Below are positions 40,195 to 49,264 of a stretch of DNA of 58,001 nt, one piece after another. Position numbers and translations under genes: made by a program. The notes under the pieces were generated by a model. That model did no database searches. It was not told where the DNA came from and saw only the letters and a list, made by a program, of their open reading frames with translations. The DNA is from Paracoccus sediminilitoris. Lineage in GTDB: Bacteria > Pseudomonadota > Alphaproteobacteria > Rhodobacterales > Rhodobacteraceae. How positions within the stretch are numbered: the first letter of the stretch is position 1; the number at the start of each line of letters is the position of its first letter. The stretch spans positions 1-58,001 of the forward strand of contig NZ_QJPK01000022.1 of assembly GCF_003259195.1 (NCBI RefSeq). Reading direction: 5' to 3'.

Positions 40195-41194
40195 TCCCGC
40201 ACAGGACGCCAGCCACATGGCCCATGCCCTGCGCCTTGCGCGGCGCGGGCTTGGCAATGTCTGGCCCAATCCCGCCGTCGGCTGCGTGCTGGTGCGCGAC
40301 GGTCGCGTCGTAGGACGGGGCTGGACGCAGCCCGGCGGTCGCCCCCATGCCGAACGCATGGCGCTGGATCATGCAGGCGACTTGGCGCGCGGCGCGACGG
40401 CCTATGTCACACTGGAACCTTGCGCCCATCACGGCCGAACGCCCCCCTGCGCCGAAGGGTTGGTCGCGTCAGGCGTGACCCGCGTCGTGACCGCGCTGAC
40501 CGATCCCGATCCGCGCGTGGCGGGCAAGGGGCATGCCATGCTGCGCGCGGCGGGCATTGCCCTGACCCAAGGGGTGCTGGCCGATCGCGCGGCCGAGTTG
40601 CAGGCGGGGTTTCTGAGCCGCATCACGCGGCGCCGGCCCTTCGTGACGCTGAAGCTGGCCAGCAGTCTTGACGGGCGGATCGCCATGGCCAGCGGGGAAA
40701 GCCGCTGGATCACCGGGCCGGACGCGCGCGCCCATGTGCATGCACTGCGCGCCCAGCATGACGCGGTGATGGTCGGGGGGATGACGGCGCGCGCCGACCT
40801 GCCGCAGTTGAACGTGCGCGGCATCCACACGCCTCAGCAGCCTGTCCGCATCGTGGTCTCCAGCCAGGCATTGCCGCCGCTTGCGCCGCAGGATGCCGAT
40901 CATGGCCCCCTGTGGCGGGTCGACGGCGCGCCTGAACAGATCATGGCCGATCTGGCGGGGCGCGGCATCACCCGCATCTTCTGCGAGGGCGGTGGCCGCT
41001 TGGCCGCCGGCCTTTTGGCGGCGGGGCTGGTCGATCAGGTCATCGGTTACAGCGCGGGGCTGATGCTGGGATCGGATGCGCGGCCCTTCGTCGGGCCGAC
41101 CGGATGGGAACGGCTGGCCGAGGCACCACGGTTCCGGCTGGTCGAAACGCGCCCGATCGGGCCCGACCTGTTCCACCGCTGGCGGGTGCTTTAG
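40184..41194 (+). CDS. ribD: Bifunctional riboflavin deaminase/reductase RibD
   Basis: A 336-residue enzyme for steps two and three of riboflavin synthesis. The deaminase domain has the zinc motif HAERMAL and [18 protein letters not shown]; the reductase domain begins [21 protein letters not shown] and ends near [15 protein letters not shown] prefer the TTG start at 40184, overlapping nrdR, because the residues after it match family N-termini; ATG 40217 is the alternative. It ends against the capsule gene kpsC (4-base overlap of convergent stops). Confidence 0.93.
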   Translation: MTSDPAQDASHMAHALRLARRGLGNVWPNPAVGCVLVRDGRVVGRGWTQPGGRPHAERMALDHAGDLARGATAYVTLEPCAHHGRTPPCAEGLVASGVTRVVTALTDPDPRVAGKGHAMLRAAGIALTQGVLADRAAELQAGFLSRITRRRPFVTLKLASSLDGRIAMASGESRWITGPDARAHVHALRAQHDAVMVGGMTARADLPQLNVRGIHTPQQPVRIVVSSQALPPLAPQDADHGPLWRVDGAPEQIMADLAGRGITRIFCEGGGRLAAGLLAAGLVDQVIGYSAGLMLGSDARPFVGPTGWERLAEAPRFRLVETRPIGPDLFHRWRVL

Positions 41195-43176
41195 CGCCGC
41201 CAGATCCAGGCATGTCCGGCCAGCGCCCCCTGGGCCTTGGCCAGCAGGCGAAGCGTCGGAGGCTGCCCGCCGGTTCCCATCCGCAGGCGGTCCAGCGCAA
41301 CCTCGGGCGGGCAGGGCAGGCCGGTCAGCGGATCGCGATAGCGCGGATAGGCGATCAGGCAGGCATGGACCAGCGCTGCCAGGTCCGGCCTGGCCTGCCT
41401 GCGCGCAGGTATCGGTCCCAGATCCCGCGTCAGGCCCCAGCCCGCATAGAAGGGCGCGCCAAGCGTTGTCACCGGAACTCCGCGCAGCAACGCCTCGAAC
41501 CCCATGGTCGAGGTGATGGTCCAAAGCTCGTCCACGTTGCCGATCAGCGCGACGGGATCGGCCCGATCGGCGACGTGATCGGCCAGTTGGCGGGCGTCGA
41601 TCCGGCCGGGGCGCAGGCCGGCCTCGACATCGGGATGGGGCTTGAAGACGATGAAGGCGTCCGGGTTTTCGGCGCGCACGCGTTCCAGCAGCGCAAGGTT
41701 CGTGCGTTCGACCCCCGCCCCCTTCAGGATCGAGGCGTCGTTTTCCACCTGACCGGGAACCAGGATGCGACGGCAATGGTCGCATGGCGGCAGGTCAGTG
41801 ACGCCGTCCAGATTGTATTTCGACAGCCGCGCGGCGATCAGGGTTGCAATCAATCGCTGCGCCCGGTCATGCCCGCCCGGCGGCAGGTCCTGGGCAATCA
41901 GGCGTTCCAGCCGCGACGGCGCTGTCGGGTCGAAATAAATGCCCAGATCGTCGGCCACGACCGACAGCGGCGGCGTCAGCGCCGCCCCAAGGCCGCGCGA
42001 TCGCAGAAAGCCGTCCTCGACCCGCGTGGCCCGCGGAACGTCCCCGGCATGGCCGGCCCAAGCCAGCGTCACCTGCGCCGAGGGCTTGGCCGCGAAACGC
42101 AAGGGGGCAGCATCGCCGAATTCGCGGGCGATGAAGCGACGTTTCCACAGCCGCATGCCATAGGCCAAGTGGCCGCCGCGATCCTGTCGAAAGGCCCGCG
42201 TTTCCGCCTGCATCTGGTCCAAGGCGCCGTCGAAATCGGTCAACCGGTCGCGGCAGGGATCGTACCATGTCGAGCCGTTCAGATGGCTGGCCGCGAAAAG
42301 CGCGCTGCGGGTCGCAGTACCGCGATGCAGGGGCAGGTCGTCTTGGGTCAAGCCCCATCCCGCATAAAAGGGCTGGCCAAAGAGCCGGGGGGTATGCCCG
42401 GCCAGCAGCGCCTCGTATCCCAGCTGAGAGCTGACGGCATAGACCGCGTCCGCCGCCTCGACCAGTCGCCAAGGTGAAACCAGCCCGTCGCAGATCAGGT
42501 CGCCCGGTCGCAGATCGTCTGGCCCAAGATGCCCCTGCCGAAGTCCCGAGGCGGTTTCGGGATGGGTGCGGATAATAATGCGGCGGCCCGGATTTTCGTC
42601 CCGTGCGGCGGTCAGCATCTGCAAAAACCGGTCCCGTCCCGCCCCCTGCAGCGATGCATCGCCACGCGTCTGGTCGATGACCAGCACGTAACCCGGCGCG
42701 GGCGGCGGCAGGTCGGGATCGTGCATGTTGTATTTCGACAGATCCAGAGCCCGCAGCCGCGCCAGACCCTGATCGGCCTGCGCGATCTGCGCCCTGGACA
42801 GGGGCTGTGCGATCAGCCGCTCCAGAAGCGAGGGCCGCGAGGGGTCGAAATGGAGGCCGATCGGGTCGATCAATAGCCCGATGGGGCCGCGTCGCGCCAG
42901 CCGTTCCCGGCTGCGCCCCGGCAGGATCGACCGCAGGAATGCGTCTTCGACCGTGACCACGGGGCTGGCATGGCGGCGCGCAATGGCCCGGCCGCGCCAA
43001 GCGGTGGGACTGGCCCCCCAGATGCCTATCGCATCGCCGGGACGCGGCAATCCGATGACGGGCCGCCATCCGGCAAGGGTCAGGATCCGCGCCAGCCGGG
43101 GGCGGTTCAGGAACCCCAGGTTGAAAATGCAAAGCCGCCGGGGGGTCCCGGCGGCTTTGTCGTCATTATCCATCAT
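41191..43176 (-). CDS. kpsC: KpsC-like capsule beta-Kdo glycosyltransferase (two domains)
   Basis: A 661-residue protein with two homologous halves, each carrying VEDGFLRS/VEDAFLRS, a LSKYN motif (LSKYNMHD and LSKYNLDG), a QTRGDAS/QVENDAS loop, a HPE/HPD block and GQPFYAGWGLT or GAPFYAGWGLT. This duplication is the mark of KpsC, whose domains build the short Kdo linker on lipid that anchors group 2 type capsules. It is the last gene of the minus-strand capsule cassette, 7 bases after the export gene. Confidence 0.92.
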   Translation of the reverse strand: MMDNDDKAAGTPRRLCIFNLGFLNRPRLARILTLAGWRPVIGLPRPGDAIGIWGASPTAWRGRAIARRHASPVVTVEDAFLRSILPGRSRERLARRGPIGLLIDPIGLHFDPSRPSLLERLIAQPLSRAQIAQADQGLARLRALDLSKYNMHDPDLPPPAPGYVLVIDQTRGDASLQGAGRDRFLQMLTAARDENPGRRIIIRTHPETASGLRQGHLGPDDLRPGDLICDGLVSPWRLVEAADAVYAVSSQLGYEALLAGHTPRLFGQPFYAGWGLTQDDLPLHRGTATRSALFAASHLNGSTWYDPCRDRLTDFDGALDQMQAETRAFRQDRGGHLAYGMRLWKRRFIAREFGDAAPLRFAAKPSAQVTLAWAGHAGDVPRATRVEDGFLRSRGLGAALTPPLSVVADDLGIYFDPTAPSRLERLIAQDLPPGGHDRAQRLIATLIAARLSKYNLDGVTDLPPCDHCRRILVPGQVENDASILKGAGVERTNLALLERVRAENPDAFIVFKPHPDVEAGLRPGRIDARQLADHVADRADPVALIGNVDELWTITSTMGFEALLRGVPVTTLGAPFYAGWGLTRDLGPIPARRQARPDLAALVHACLIAYPRYRDPLTGLPCPPEVALDRLRMGTGGQPPTLRLLAKAQGALAGHAWIWRR

Positions 43177-43183
43177 CGAAAGG

Positions 43184-44314
43184 TCAGTTGCCGATCGAGC
43201 TGAGGCTGTCGGCCGTCGCCGCGCTGCCGGTGACGGCGGACAGGGTCTTCTGCCACTGCACATAGGGTGCCTCGGTCACATAGACGGTGTCGCCGTCGCG
43301 GATGACGAAGTCGCGCGCCAGGAACAGGCCGTTGGGACGCGTCAGGTCCAGCACATAGGCGAAACGCTGCGACCCGATGACCGGTTTGCCCAGAACCCGG
43401 CTTGCCACCGATTCCGGTTCGTCGCGCAGAACGAAGACGCCGGTCGGATCGGCCAGGGTCGAATTCAGACCGCCGACCATGGCGATGGCTTCGGCCGCGT
43501 TGATGGTTTCATTGCCCAGGGGCACGCGGGTCTGGCCGCCAAGGGCGCCAAGGGCGGTGAAGTTGCGCTGGTCTTCCTCGACCACGATCAGGTCGCCCGG
43601 ACGCAGGGCAATGTCGTTCGACGGGTTGGCATAGAGATCCGTCAGCCAGACGCGACCGCTGTCATTGCCACGCTTGACGGTGACGACGGCGACCTCGGGT
43701 GCGATGGCGACGCCGCCGGCGCGGGCCAGCATGGCCGACAGGCTGCGGGTCGGGCGTTCGATCGGATAGACGCCCTGGGCGCTGACGCTGCCGACGACGG
43801 ACACCGTGGCGCCGTCACCGGCCATGCGCTGCACCGTCACCTGGGGATCGGGGGTCTGGGCGGAAAGACGCTCGGTGATGGTCTGGCGCAGCTGGTCGGG
43901 GGTGCTGCCGGCGGCGCGGACGCGGCCTGCATAGGGCACGAAGATGAAGCCCGCGCTGTCCACCTGGATTTCGGTCAGCTGGGTCGAGCTGCTGCCGAGC
44001 GATGCCAGAAGACCGTCATCGACGTTCTCCCAGATCGACAGGCCCAGCACGTCGCCCGCCCGGATTTCATCCGCCCCGACCTGGCCGGCCGAACGGAAGC
44101 TGTTCGAGAACCCGTAGGAGGGCGCAAAATTGGCGGCCCTGGTCACGTGGTCATTCACATAGATCACCTGGGTGTTGCCACCGCGTTCGACCGCGCCATC
44201 GAAAATCTCGCCCTTGTTGGGGCCCGAACGCGGCAATGCACAAGCCGATACGAGGACCATAGACGCCATCAGAAGCAGCCTGACCGGCGCCTTGAACCGA
44301 AACAAAACTGTCAC
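43184..44314 (-). CDS. Polysaccharide export outer-membrane lipoprotein (Wza/KpsD-like)
   Basis: A 376-residue outer-membrane export protein. The signal ends at lipobox VSAC. A poly-export domain (RAGDVLGLSIWENVD and IFVPYAGRVRAAG) is followed by two SLBB-type repeats and a C-terminal membrane-proximal part. It forms the pore for capsule secretion. GTG at 44314 has an AGGAG site eight bases upstream. Neighbours are KpsC and KpsS; the ABC exporter KpsMT is not in the window. Confidence 0.88.
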   Translation of the reverse strand: MTVLFRFKAPVRLLLMASMVLVSACALPRSGPNKGEIFDGAVERGGNTQVIYVNDHVTRAANFAPSYGFSNSFRSAGQVGADEIRAGDVLGLSIWENVDDGLLASLGSSSTQLTEIQVDSAGFIFVPYAGRVRAAGSTPDQLRQTITERLSAQTPDPQVTVQRMAGDGATVSVVGSVSAQGVYPIERPTRSLSAMLARAGGVAIAPEVAVVTVKRGNDSGRVWLTDLYANPSNDIALRPGDLIVVEEDQRNFTALGALGGQTRVPLGNETINAAEAIAMVGGLNSTLADPTGVFVLRDEPESVASRVLGKPVIGSQRFAYVLDLTRPNGLFLARDFVIRDGDTVYVTEAPYVQWQKTLSAVTGSAATADSLSSIGN

Positions 44315-44338
44315 CTCGCATACTCCTGTTATCCAGTT

Positions 44339-44356
44339 CCGGTCTTTGAAGACCGG
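44339..44356. repeat. Perfect inverted repeat between kpsS and the export gene
   Basis: CCGGTCTT and AAGACCGG flank two bases (effective loop about six). It lies between two same-strand capsule genes. With no T run it is more likely an RNA-stability or attenuation hairpin, or an operator, than a terminator. Confidence 0.5.
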
Positions 44357-44415
44357 TTCGTCATTAGCTTAGCCTTGCCATCCTTGGCAGGCTATCGAAT
44401 CTCGTCGCGCCGGCA

Positions 44416-45789
44416 TCATCCGTCGCGGTCGCCAAGCTGCTGACGGGGAAGCGTGCGCCCCGATGCCAGCGCCTGATAGGGGTCTTCGGCCGACAGCATC
44501 ATGTCCGCGACCTGCCGCAGGGCATGGGCGCGCGATCTGCCGGCATAGTAACCGCCCGGAACCTGGCTGGTCTGTAGCAGGTAGTCGCGGAAGACGCGAT
44601 AGGCCTGCGGGTCGGGGGCATCGGGCGATTGCAGGAAATCCTCCAGCGATTGCTCTGATACCAGTCCCGGCTTTTCATAGACGGCACGGCCCAGGGTCTT
44701 GACCGGGATGCCGCGCCACAAGGCCTGCTGGGCGGCGGTGGAATTGACCGTGACGACCGCGCGTGCATGGGACAGGATTTCGGCCAGCTTGCCGCCGCGG
44801 ATATAGTGGACGCGTTCGGGGATGCCGGCGGCAGCGGCGGCGGCCCGGATGGCGGCACGGTTACCCGCGCGCCCGTCCTCCAGCGGGTGGGCCTTGAAAA
44901 CCAGGTGGTGGTGGCGCGGGGCCGATCGGGCAAAGGCCGCGATGACCACCTGGATGAACTGGGCATTTTTGGTGAAGGGTGAATGGCCCAGGAAATTCGA
45001 ATCATGTTCCAGCTGCATCGGCACCAGCGCATAGGGCCATCCCGACAGTCGCAGCCTTCGCCATTGCAGCGCGCGCCCCAGGTTATAGGCAGGCGCCAGC
45101 ATGAAGCGGCGCAGGTTCAGACGGAATTCCTGCACCACGGAAATCGCCCGGTGCCCGTGATAGGCGCGATAGCGCCCATTCGCGATCAGGATCAGGAAAT
45201 GATAGAAGGCGCCATAGAACTTGTGCTGGCGCATGTCGCCCCAATGGGCGGGGGGGCGGCGCACCTCGTTGATCTGTTCGCGCAGCACGGCGCGCATTTC
45301 GTCCAGCCCGATCCCCAGCAGCGCCGAATTTCCGTTCGACCCGTGGCGTTCATAAGTGATCCAGTAGGGACGCAGATAGCCTTCCTCGAAGACGTGGAAG
45401 CGGATGCCTTGGGCGGCGGCCTGCGACCGTGCGGTGTCGTGGATGGCGCGGACATCGCCGTAAAGCACGATATCGGTCACGCTCTTGTCGCGGATCAGGT
45501 CGGCCAGATGGTCGGGCCATTCCAGCACGCTGCCCTCGTGCCGGATGAAATGCGGCTTGTCGCTCCAGAAGAATTCGTCGCCCGCGTTGAAGCCGCAGCG
45601 CCAAACCTGCGCCCCGGCGGCCCGCAACAGCCGCGCAAGCCGGTCGAAGAACGGCCCGTGCGGTCCCTGCAACATCAGGAAGACGCGGCCATCGGCGGGC
45701 AGGGCGGTCATGTCCATATCATCCGCCGCTGATCCGGTCGTGACGGCCGGATCGGTCCTGTCGGGGTTGGCGGTGTCCAGATCATACAT
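44416..45789 (-). CDS. kpsS: KpsS-like capsule Kdo glycosyltransferase
   Basis: A 457-residue protein matching KpsS, which adds the first Kdo to the lipid anchor of the capsule. Typical blocks are FLMLQGPHGPFFDRLARLL, VWRCGFNAGDEFFW, FHVFEEGYLRPYWITYE, FKAHPLEDGRAG and TVNSTAAQQALWRGIPVKTLG. ATG at 45789 is my choice; an upstream GTG at 45825 would add 12 residues. It is the first gene of the capsule cassette. The 3' end is followed by the inverted repeat. Confidence 0.9.
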   Translation of the reverse strand: MYDLDTANPDRTDPAVTTGSAADDMDMTALPADGRVFLMLQGPHGPFFDRLARLLRAAGAQVWRCGFNAGDEFFWSDKPHFIRHEGSVLEWPDHLADLIRDKSVTDIVLYGDVRAIHDTARSQAAAQGIRFHVFEEGYLRPYWITYERHGSNGNSALLGIGLDEMRAVLREQINEVRRPPAHWGDMRQHKFYGAFYHFLILIANGRYRAYHGHRAISVVQEFRLNLRRFMLAPAYNLGRALQWRRLRLSGWPYALVPMQLEHDSNFLGHSPFTKNAQFIQVVIAAFARSAPRHHHLVFKAHPLEDGRAGNRAAIRAAAAAAGIPERVHYIRGGKLAEILSHARAVVTVNSTAAQQALWRGIPVKTLGRAVYEKPGLVSEQSLEDFLQSPDAPDPQAYRVFRDYLLQTSQVPGGYYAGRSRAHALRQVADMMLSAEDPYQALASGRTLPRQQLGDRDG

Positions 45790-45974
45790 GGGCAACTTGC
45801 GAAAATTCCGTATCCTCGCCGACACGTTACCACATGGGATGCCATGAACGCCGTCCCCGATCCAGCAATTTGTCCCGATGGTGCAAATGGTAACGGTTCT
45901 GCCACACCGGGGTTGGTCCTTGATCGGAAAGGGGCGATGGCCTAGGTCAATCGCAAAGACGGAAAGGGATGGCT

Positions 45975-46568
45975 ATGTTCACCGGGATCATCACGGATAT
46001 CGGCATCGTCCGCGCGGTCGAGATGCGCGGCGACATGCGGGCGCGCATCGGTTGCGGCTACGACATGTCGGGTGTCGATCTCGGGGCATCCATCGCATCG
46101 GACGGCGTCTGCCTGACGGTCGTGGCCAAGGGCGACGATTGGTACGATGTCGACATCTCGGCCGAGACGCTTTCCAAGACCAATATCGGCAGCGAAGGCT
46201 GGCAGGTCGGCCAGCGCCTGAACCTGGAACGCGCGCTGCGCGTGGGGGACGAGCTGGGCGGCCATATCGTCAGCGGCCATGTCGACGGCGTGGCGCGGAT
46301 CGTCTCGGCGGTGAATGACGGCGACAGCCTGCGCCTGACCTTCGAGGCGCCGCCCGAACTGGCCCGCTTTGTCGCGCCCAAGGGGTCGGTCGCGCTGAAC
46401 GGCACCTCGCTGACCGTGAACGAGGTTGACGGCAACCGTTTCGGCATCAACCTGATCCCCCATACCCAGCAGGTCACGACATGGGGCGATGCCCGTGAAG
46501 GTGACGCCGTGAACCTGGAAATCGACACGCTGGCCCGCTATGTCGCGCGGCTTGCCGAAGCCGGATAA
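45975..46568 (+). CDS. ribE: Riboflavin synthase alpha chain
   Basis: A 197-residue enzyme with the two-fold repeated lumazine-binding domain: MFTGIITDIGIVRAVE and GGHIVSGHVDGVARIVS start the halves, and SDGVCLTVV and LNGTSLTVNEV are the matching catalytic regions. ATG 45975 is preferred to 45969 because GGAAAGGG lies six bases before it and MFTGI is the usual start. No FMN riboswitch is recognisable in the 130 bases upstream. Confidence 0.95.
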   Translation: MFTGIITDIGIVRAVEMRGDMRARIGCGYDMSGVDLGASIASDGVCLTVVAKGDDWYDVDISAETLSKTNIGSEGWQVGQRLNLERALRVGDELGGHIVSGHVDGVARIVSAVNDGDSLRLTFEAPPELARFVAPKGSVALNGTSLTVNEVDGNRFGINLIPHTQQVTTWGDAREGDAVNLEIDTLARYVARLAEAG

Positions 46569-46604
46569 CCCGCCCCGCCGACAGGGCCATCAAAGGACAG
46601 CCAG

Positions 46605-47723
46605 ATGAAATTCGAAGAACCCGGCCCCGTCGAAAGCGACCTGTCGGCCGTGATCGCCCCCACCGAGGAGATCATCGAGGAGGCCCGCAACGGCCGCATG
46701 TTCATCCTGGTCGACCATGAGGACCGCGAGAACGAGGGCGACCTGGTGATCCCCGCGCAGATGGCCACGCCCGACGCCATCAACTTCATGGCCACCCACG
46801 GGCGCGGGTTGATCTGCCTGTCTCTGACCGCCGAACGGATCGAGGCCCTGGGCCTGACCCTGATGAGCCCCAAGAACTCCAGCCGTCACGAGACCGCCTT
46901 CACCGCCTCCATCGAGGCGCGCGAAGGCGTGACCACGGGCATCAGCGCCCATGACCGCGCCCGCACCGTCAGCGTGGCGATCGATCCCGCGAAGGGGGCG
47001 GCCGACATCGCGACCCCCGGCCACGTCTTTCCGCTGCGCGCCCGCGACGGCGGCGTGCTGGTCCGCGCGGGCCATACCGAAGCCGCGGTCGACATCTCGC
47101 GCCTGGCGGGGCTGAACCCCGCTGGCGTCATCTGCGAGATCATGAACGACGACGGCAGCATGGCGCGTCTGCCCGACCTTGTGGAATTCGCGCAGCGCCA
47201 CAAGCTGAAGATCGGCACGATCAGCGACCTGATCCGCTATCGCCGCCGCCACGACAACCTGATCGTGGAACGCAGCCAGCGTCAGGTCCATTCGGCCTTT
47301 GGGGGCGACTGGACGATGCGGGTCTTTGCCGATCAGACGCAGGGCACCGAACATATCGTGCTGACCAAGGGCGACGTGACAGGCGATCAGCCGGTCCTGG
47401 TGCGCATGCATGCGCTGGACCCGCTGCACGACGTGCTGGGCGTCGGGCGCGAGGCGTCGGGCAGCATCGGTGCCGCGATGAAGGCCATCGCCGAGGAAGG
47501 TTGCGGTGCGGTCGTGCTGATCCGCGATCTGACCCACGCCATCGTCGATGCGACCGAAGCCGGGCCCCACACCCTGCGTCAATACGGGCTGGGGGCGCAG
47601 ATCCTGTCGGCGCTGGGCCTCTCGCAGCTGATCCTTCTGACCAATTCCGCACCGGTGAAGGTGGTTGGGCTTGACGCCTACGGTCTTTCCATTCATTCCA
47701 CCCGGCCTATCCCCAAGGATTGA
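46605..47723 (+). CDS. ribB: RibB fused to a degenerate RibA-like domain (RibBX-type)
   Basis: A 372-residue protein. The N-terminal half is a complete 3,4-dihydroxy-2-butanone-4-phosphate synthase (VDHEDRENEGDLVIPA, THGRGLICL, GHTEAAVDISRLAGL). The C-terminal half has the GTP cyclohydrolase II length but not its three zinc cysteines: the usual CLTGD...CDCG region reads LDPLHDVLGVGREASG. This half should therefore not hydrolyse GTP, as in RibBX proteins. A separate cyclohydrolase must exist elsewhere. It is between ribE and ribH. Confidence 0.92.
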   Translation: MKFEEPGPVESDLSAVIAPTEEIIEEARNGRMFILVDHEDRENEGDLVIPAQMATPDAINFMATHGRGLICLSLTAERIEALGLTLMSPKNSSRHETAFTASIEAREGVTTGISAHDRARTVSVAIDPAKGAADIATPGHVFPLRARDGGVLVRAGHTEAAVDISRLAGLNPAGVICEIMNDDGSMARLPDLVEFAQRHKLKIGTISDLIRYRRRHDNLIVERSQRQVHSAFGGDWTMRVFADQTQGTEHIVLTKGDVTGDQPVLVRMHALDPLHDVLGVGREASGSIGAAMKAIAEEGCGAVVLIRDLTHAIVDATEAGPHTLRQYGLGAQILSALGLSQLILLTNSAPVKVVGLDAYGLSIHSTRPIPKD

Positions 47724-47726
47724 GAC

Positions 47727-48272
47727 ATGGCCTCGAACACGCAACATCACGAATTGGCATTGCCGCATTTTGATGCGCCGGTGCGGCTGCTGGCCGTCGT
47801 GTCGCCCTATTACAAGGACGTCACCGACGGGATGCTGGCGGGCGCGCGGGCAACCGCGCAGCAGGCGGGCGCGGTGTTCGATGTGATCGAGGTGCCGGGC
47901 GCGCTGGAGATCCCGACCGCCGTGGGCATGGCCGCGCGCAGCGGCCGTTATGACGGGTTCGTGGCGCTGGGCTGCGTCATCCGCGGGGAAACGACGCATT
48001 ACGACACGGTCTGCAACGACAGCTCTCGCGGGTTGACGCTGCTGGGGCTGCAGGGCGTCTGCGTCGGCAACGGTATCCTGACGGTGGAAAACTTGGGCCA
48101 GGCTCAGGTCCGCGCCGATCCGGATGGACAGAACAAGGGGGGCGGGGCGGCCGCAGCGGCGCTGCATCTGGTCGCGCTGTCCCGCAGATGGGCAGGCACG
48201 CGCAAGGACGCCGCCGCCCCGCATGATGTGATCCGCCTGGCAGGCGAGTTGGAAGGGCAAGGCAAAGCATGA
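47727..48272 (+). CDS. ribH: 6,7-dimethyl-8-ribityllumazine synthase
   Basis: A 181-residue capsid-like enzyme condensing the pyrimidine and butanone phosphate. It shows VVSPYYKDVTDGMLAGA, VPGALEIPTAV, GCVIRGETTHYDTVCND and GILTVENLGQA, all family motifs. It overlaps nusB by four bases (ATGA). Confidence 0.95.
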   Translation: MASNTQHHELALPHFDAPVRLLAVVSPYYKDVTDGMLAGARATAQQAGAVFDVIEVPGALEIPTAVGMAARSGRYDGFVALGCVIRGETTHYDTVCNDSSRGLTLLGLQGVCVGNGILTVENLGQAQVRADPDGQNKGGGAAAAALHLVALSRRWAGTRKDAAAPHDVIRLAGELEGQGKA

Positions 48273-48757
48273 GCGACAACGAACAAGAGGGTGCCAAGCG
48301 CCCCGACCGCCGGACGCTCAGCAGCGCGGCACGGCTTTACGCCGTCCAGGCGCTGTTCCAGATGGAGGCGATGGGCCAAGCCTCGGACCGCGTCACCAAT
48401 GAATTCCGCAACTATCGCATCGATTTCGAAGACCGCGACGGCCCTACCGCCCAGGCAGACGAAGAATTGTTCGAGCGGATCGTCGATCACGCCGTCATGT
48501 GGCAGTCGCGCATCGATCAGGCCACCGACAAGGGGTTGGTCGAAAAATGGCCGATCGACCGTCTGGACCCTGTCCTGCGCGCCGTCTTTCGCGCCGCCGG
48601 TGCCGAATTGGTGCTGAACCGGGCGCCGTTCCGGGTGATCATCACCGAATATGTGCGCCTGACCCAGGCTTTCTTCGCCGAAGGCAAGGAATCGAAATTC
48701 GTGAATGCGGTTCTGGACCACATGGCGCGGACGCTTCAGCCCGACTCATTCAACTGA
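48269..48757 (+). CDS. nusB: Transcription antitermination factor NusB
   Basis: A 162-residue protein of the rRNA antitermination complex. The core is ARLYAVQALFQMEAM, then DPVLRAVFRAAGAELV and RVIITEYVRLTQAFF, normal for NusB. It closes the rib-nus operon, followed by a terminator. Confidence 0.94.
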   Translation: MSDNEQEGAKRPDRRTLSSAARLYAVQALFQMEAMGQASDRVTNEFRNYRIDFEDRDGPTAQADEELFERIVDHAVMWQSRIDQATDKGLVEKWPIDRLDPVLRAVFRAAGAELVLNRAPFRVIITEYVRLTQAFFAEGKESKFVNAVLDHMARTLQPDSFN

Positions 48758-48781
48758 CTGCGCTGAACATGTGATATGCAG

Positions 48782-48813
48782 AGGCCCGGACCCGACATGG
48801 TTCGGGCCTTTTT
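48782..48813 (+). terminator. Rho-independent terminator of the rib-nusB operon
   Basis: Arms AGGCCCG (48782-48788) and CGGGCCT (48803-48809) are followed by TTTTT. It lies 25 bases after the nusB stop. Confidence 0.8.
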
Positions 48814-49264
48814 CATGGGATTGTGTCGGTGCGGGATCGGAAATGGGGGTGAAGCGACTGTGACCCCGCCGCAAGATGACGTTGAGATCGTTGTATCTGT
48901 GCAACAATCACGGTGCCGTCACCGCCTTTAAAAACTGCCTAATAATTAAACAATCACGCGGATGTTTCAAACCTGTCATCTGATCGCCTAGGTGACTTGA
49001 CCGTCATCTAACCGCAATTCGGCCAGCATAAACACGACATATAAAAGTCACGCTTTGGTTGCATCATTTTATGTTTCACATTATTTTCGGCAAGTTTTTG
49101 CCATTTTTCGTCAAGGGCAGGTTCGCTCACATTTCCGCTAGCAGTTGTTCTGGATACTGGCTCTGTGAACCCAAAGGCGCTTTCATTAATTGATCATCCA
49201 GCAGAGACGCTTCGGACCCATGACGGGATCGGAACCCTCCCAACTCAGCTCGTGAGGACATGAA
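48814..49264. promoter_or_regulatory. AT-rich upstream region of the DUF481 gene
   Basis: About 450 bases with no convincing protein. It is clearly richer in A and T than the surrounding genes, as expected for a strong promoter and leader. An imperfect palindrome, GATCGTTG (48886-48893) and CAACAATC (48902-48909), may be a regulator site. A TTGACC at 48997 has no partner -10 at proper distance that I trust. The leader may be long. Confidence 0.4.

Noticed and set aside
45826..45974. FMN riboswitch before ribE
   Set aside because: The conserved RFN element sequences and pairing are not visible.
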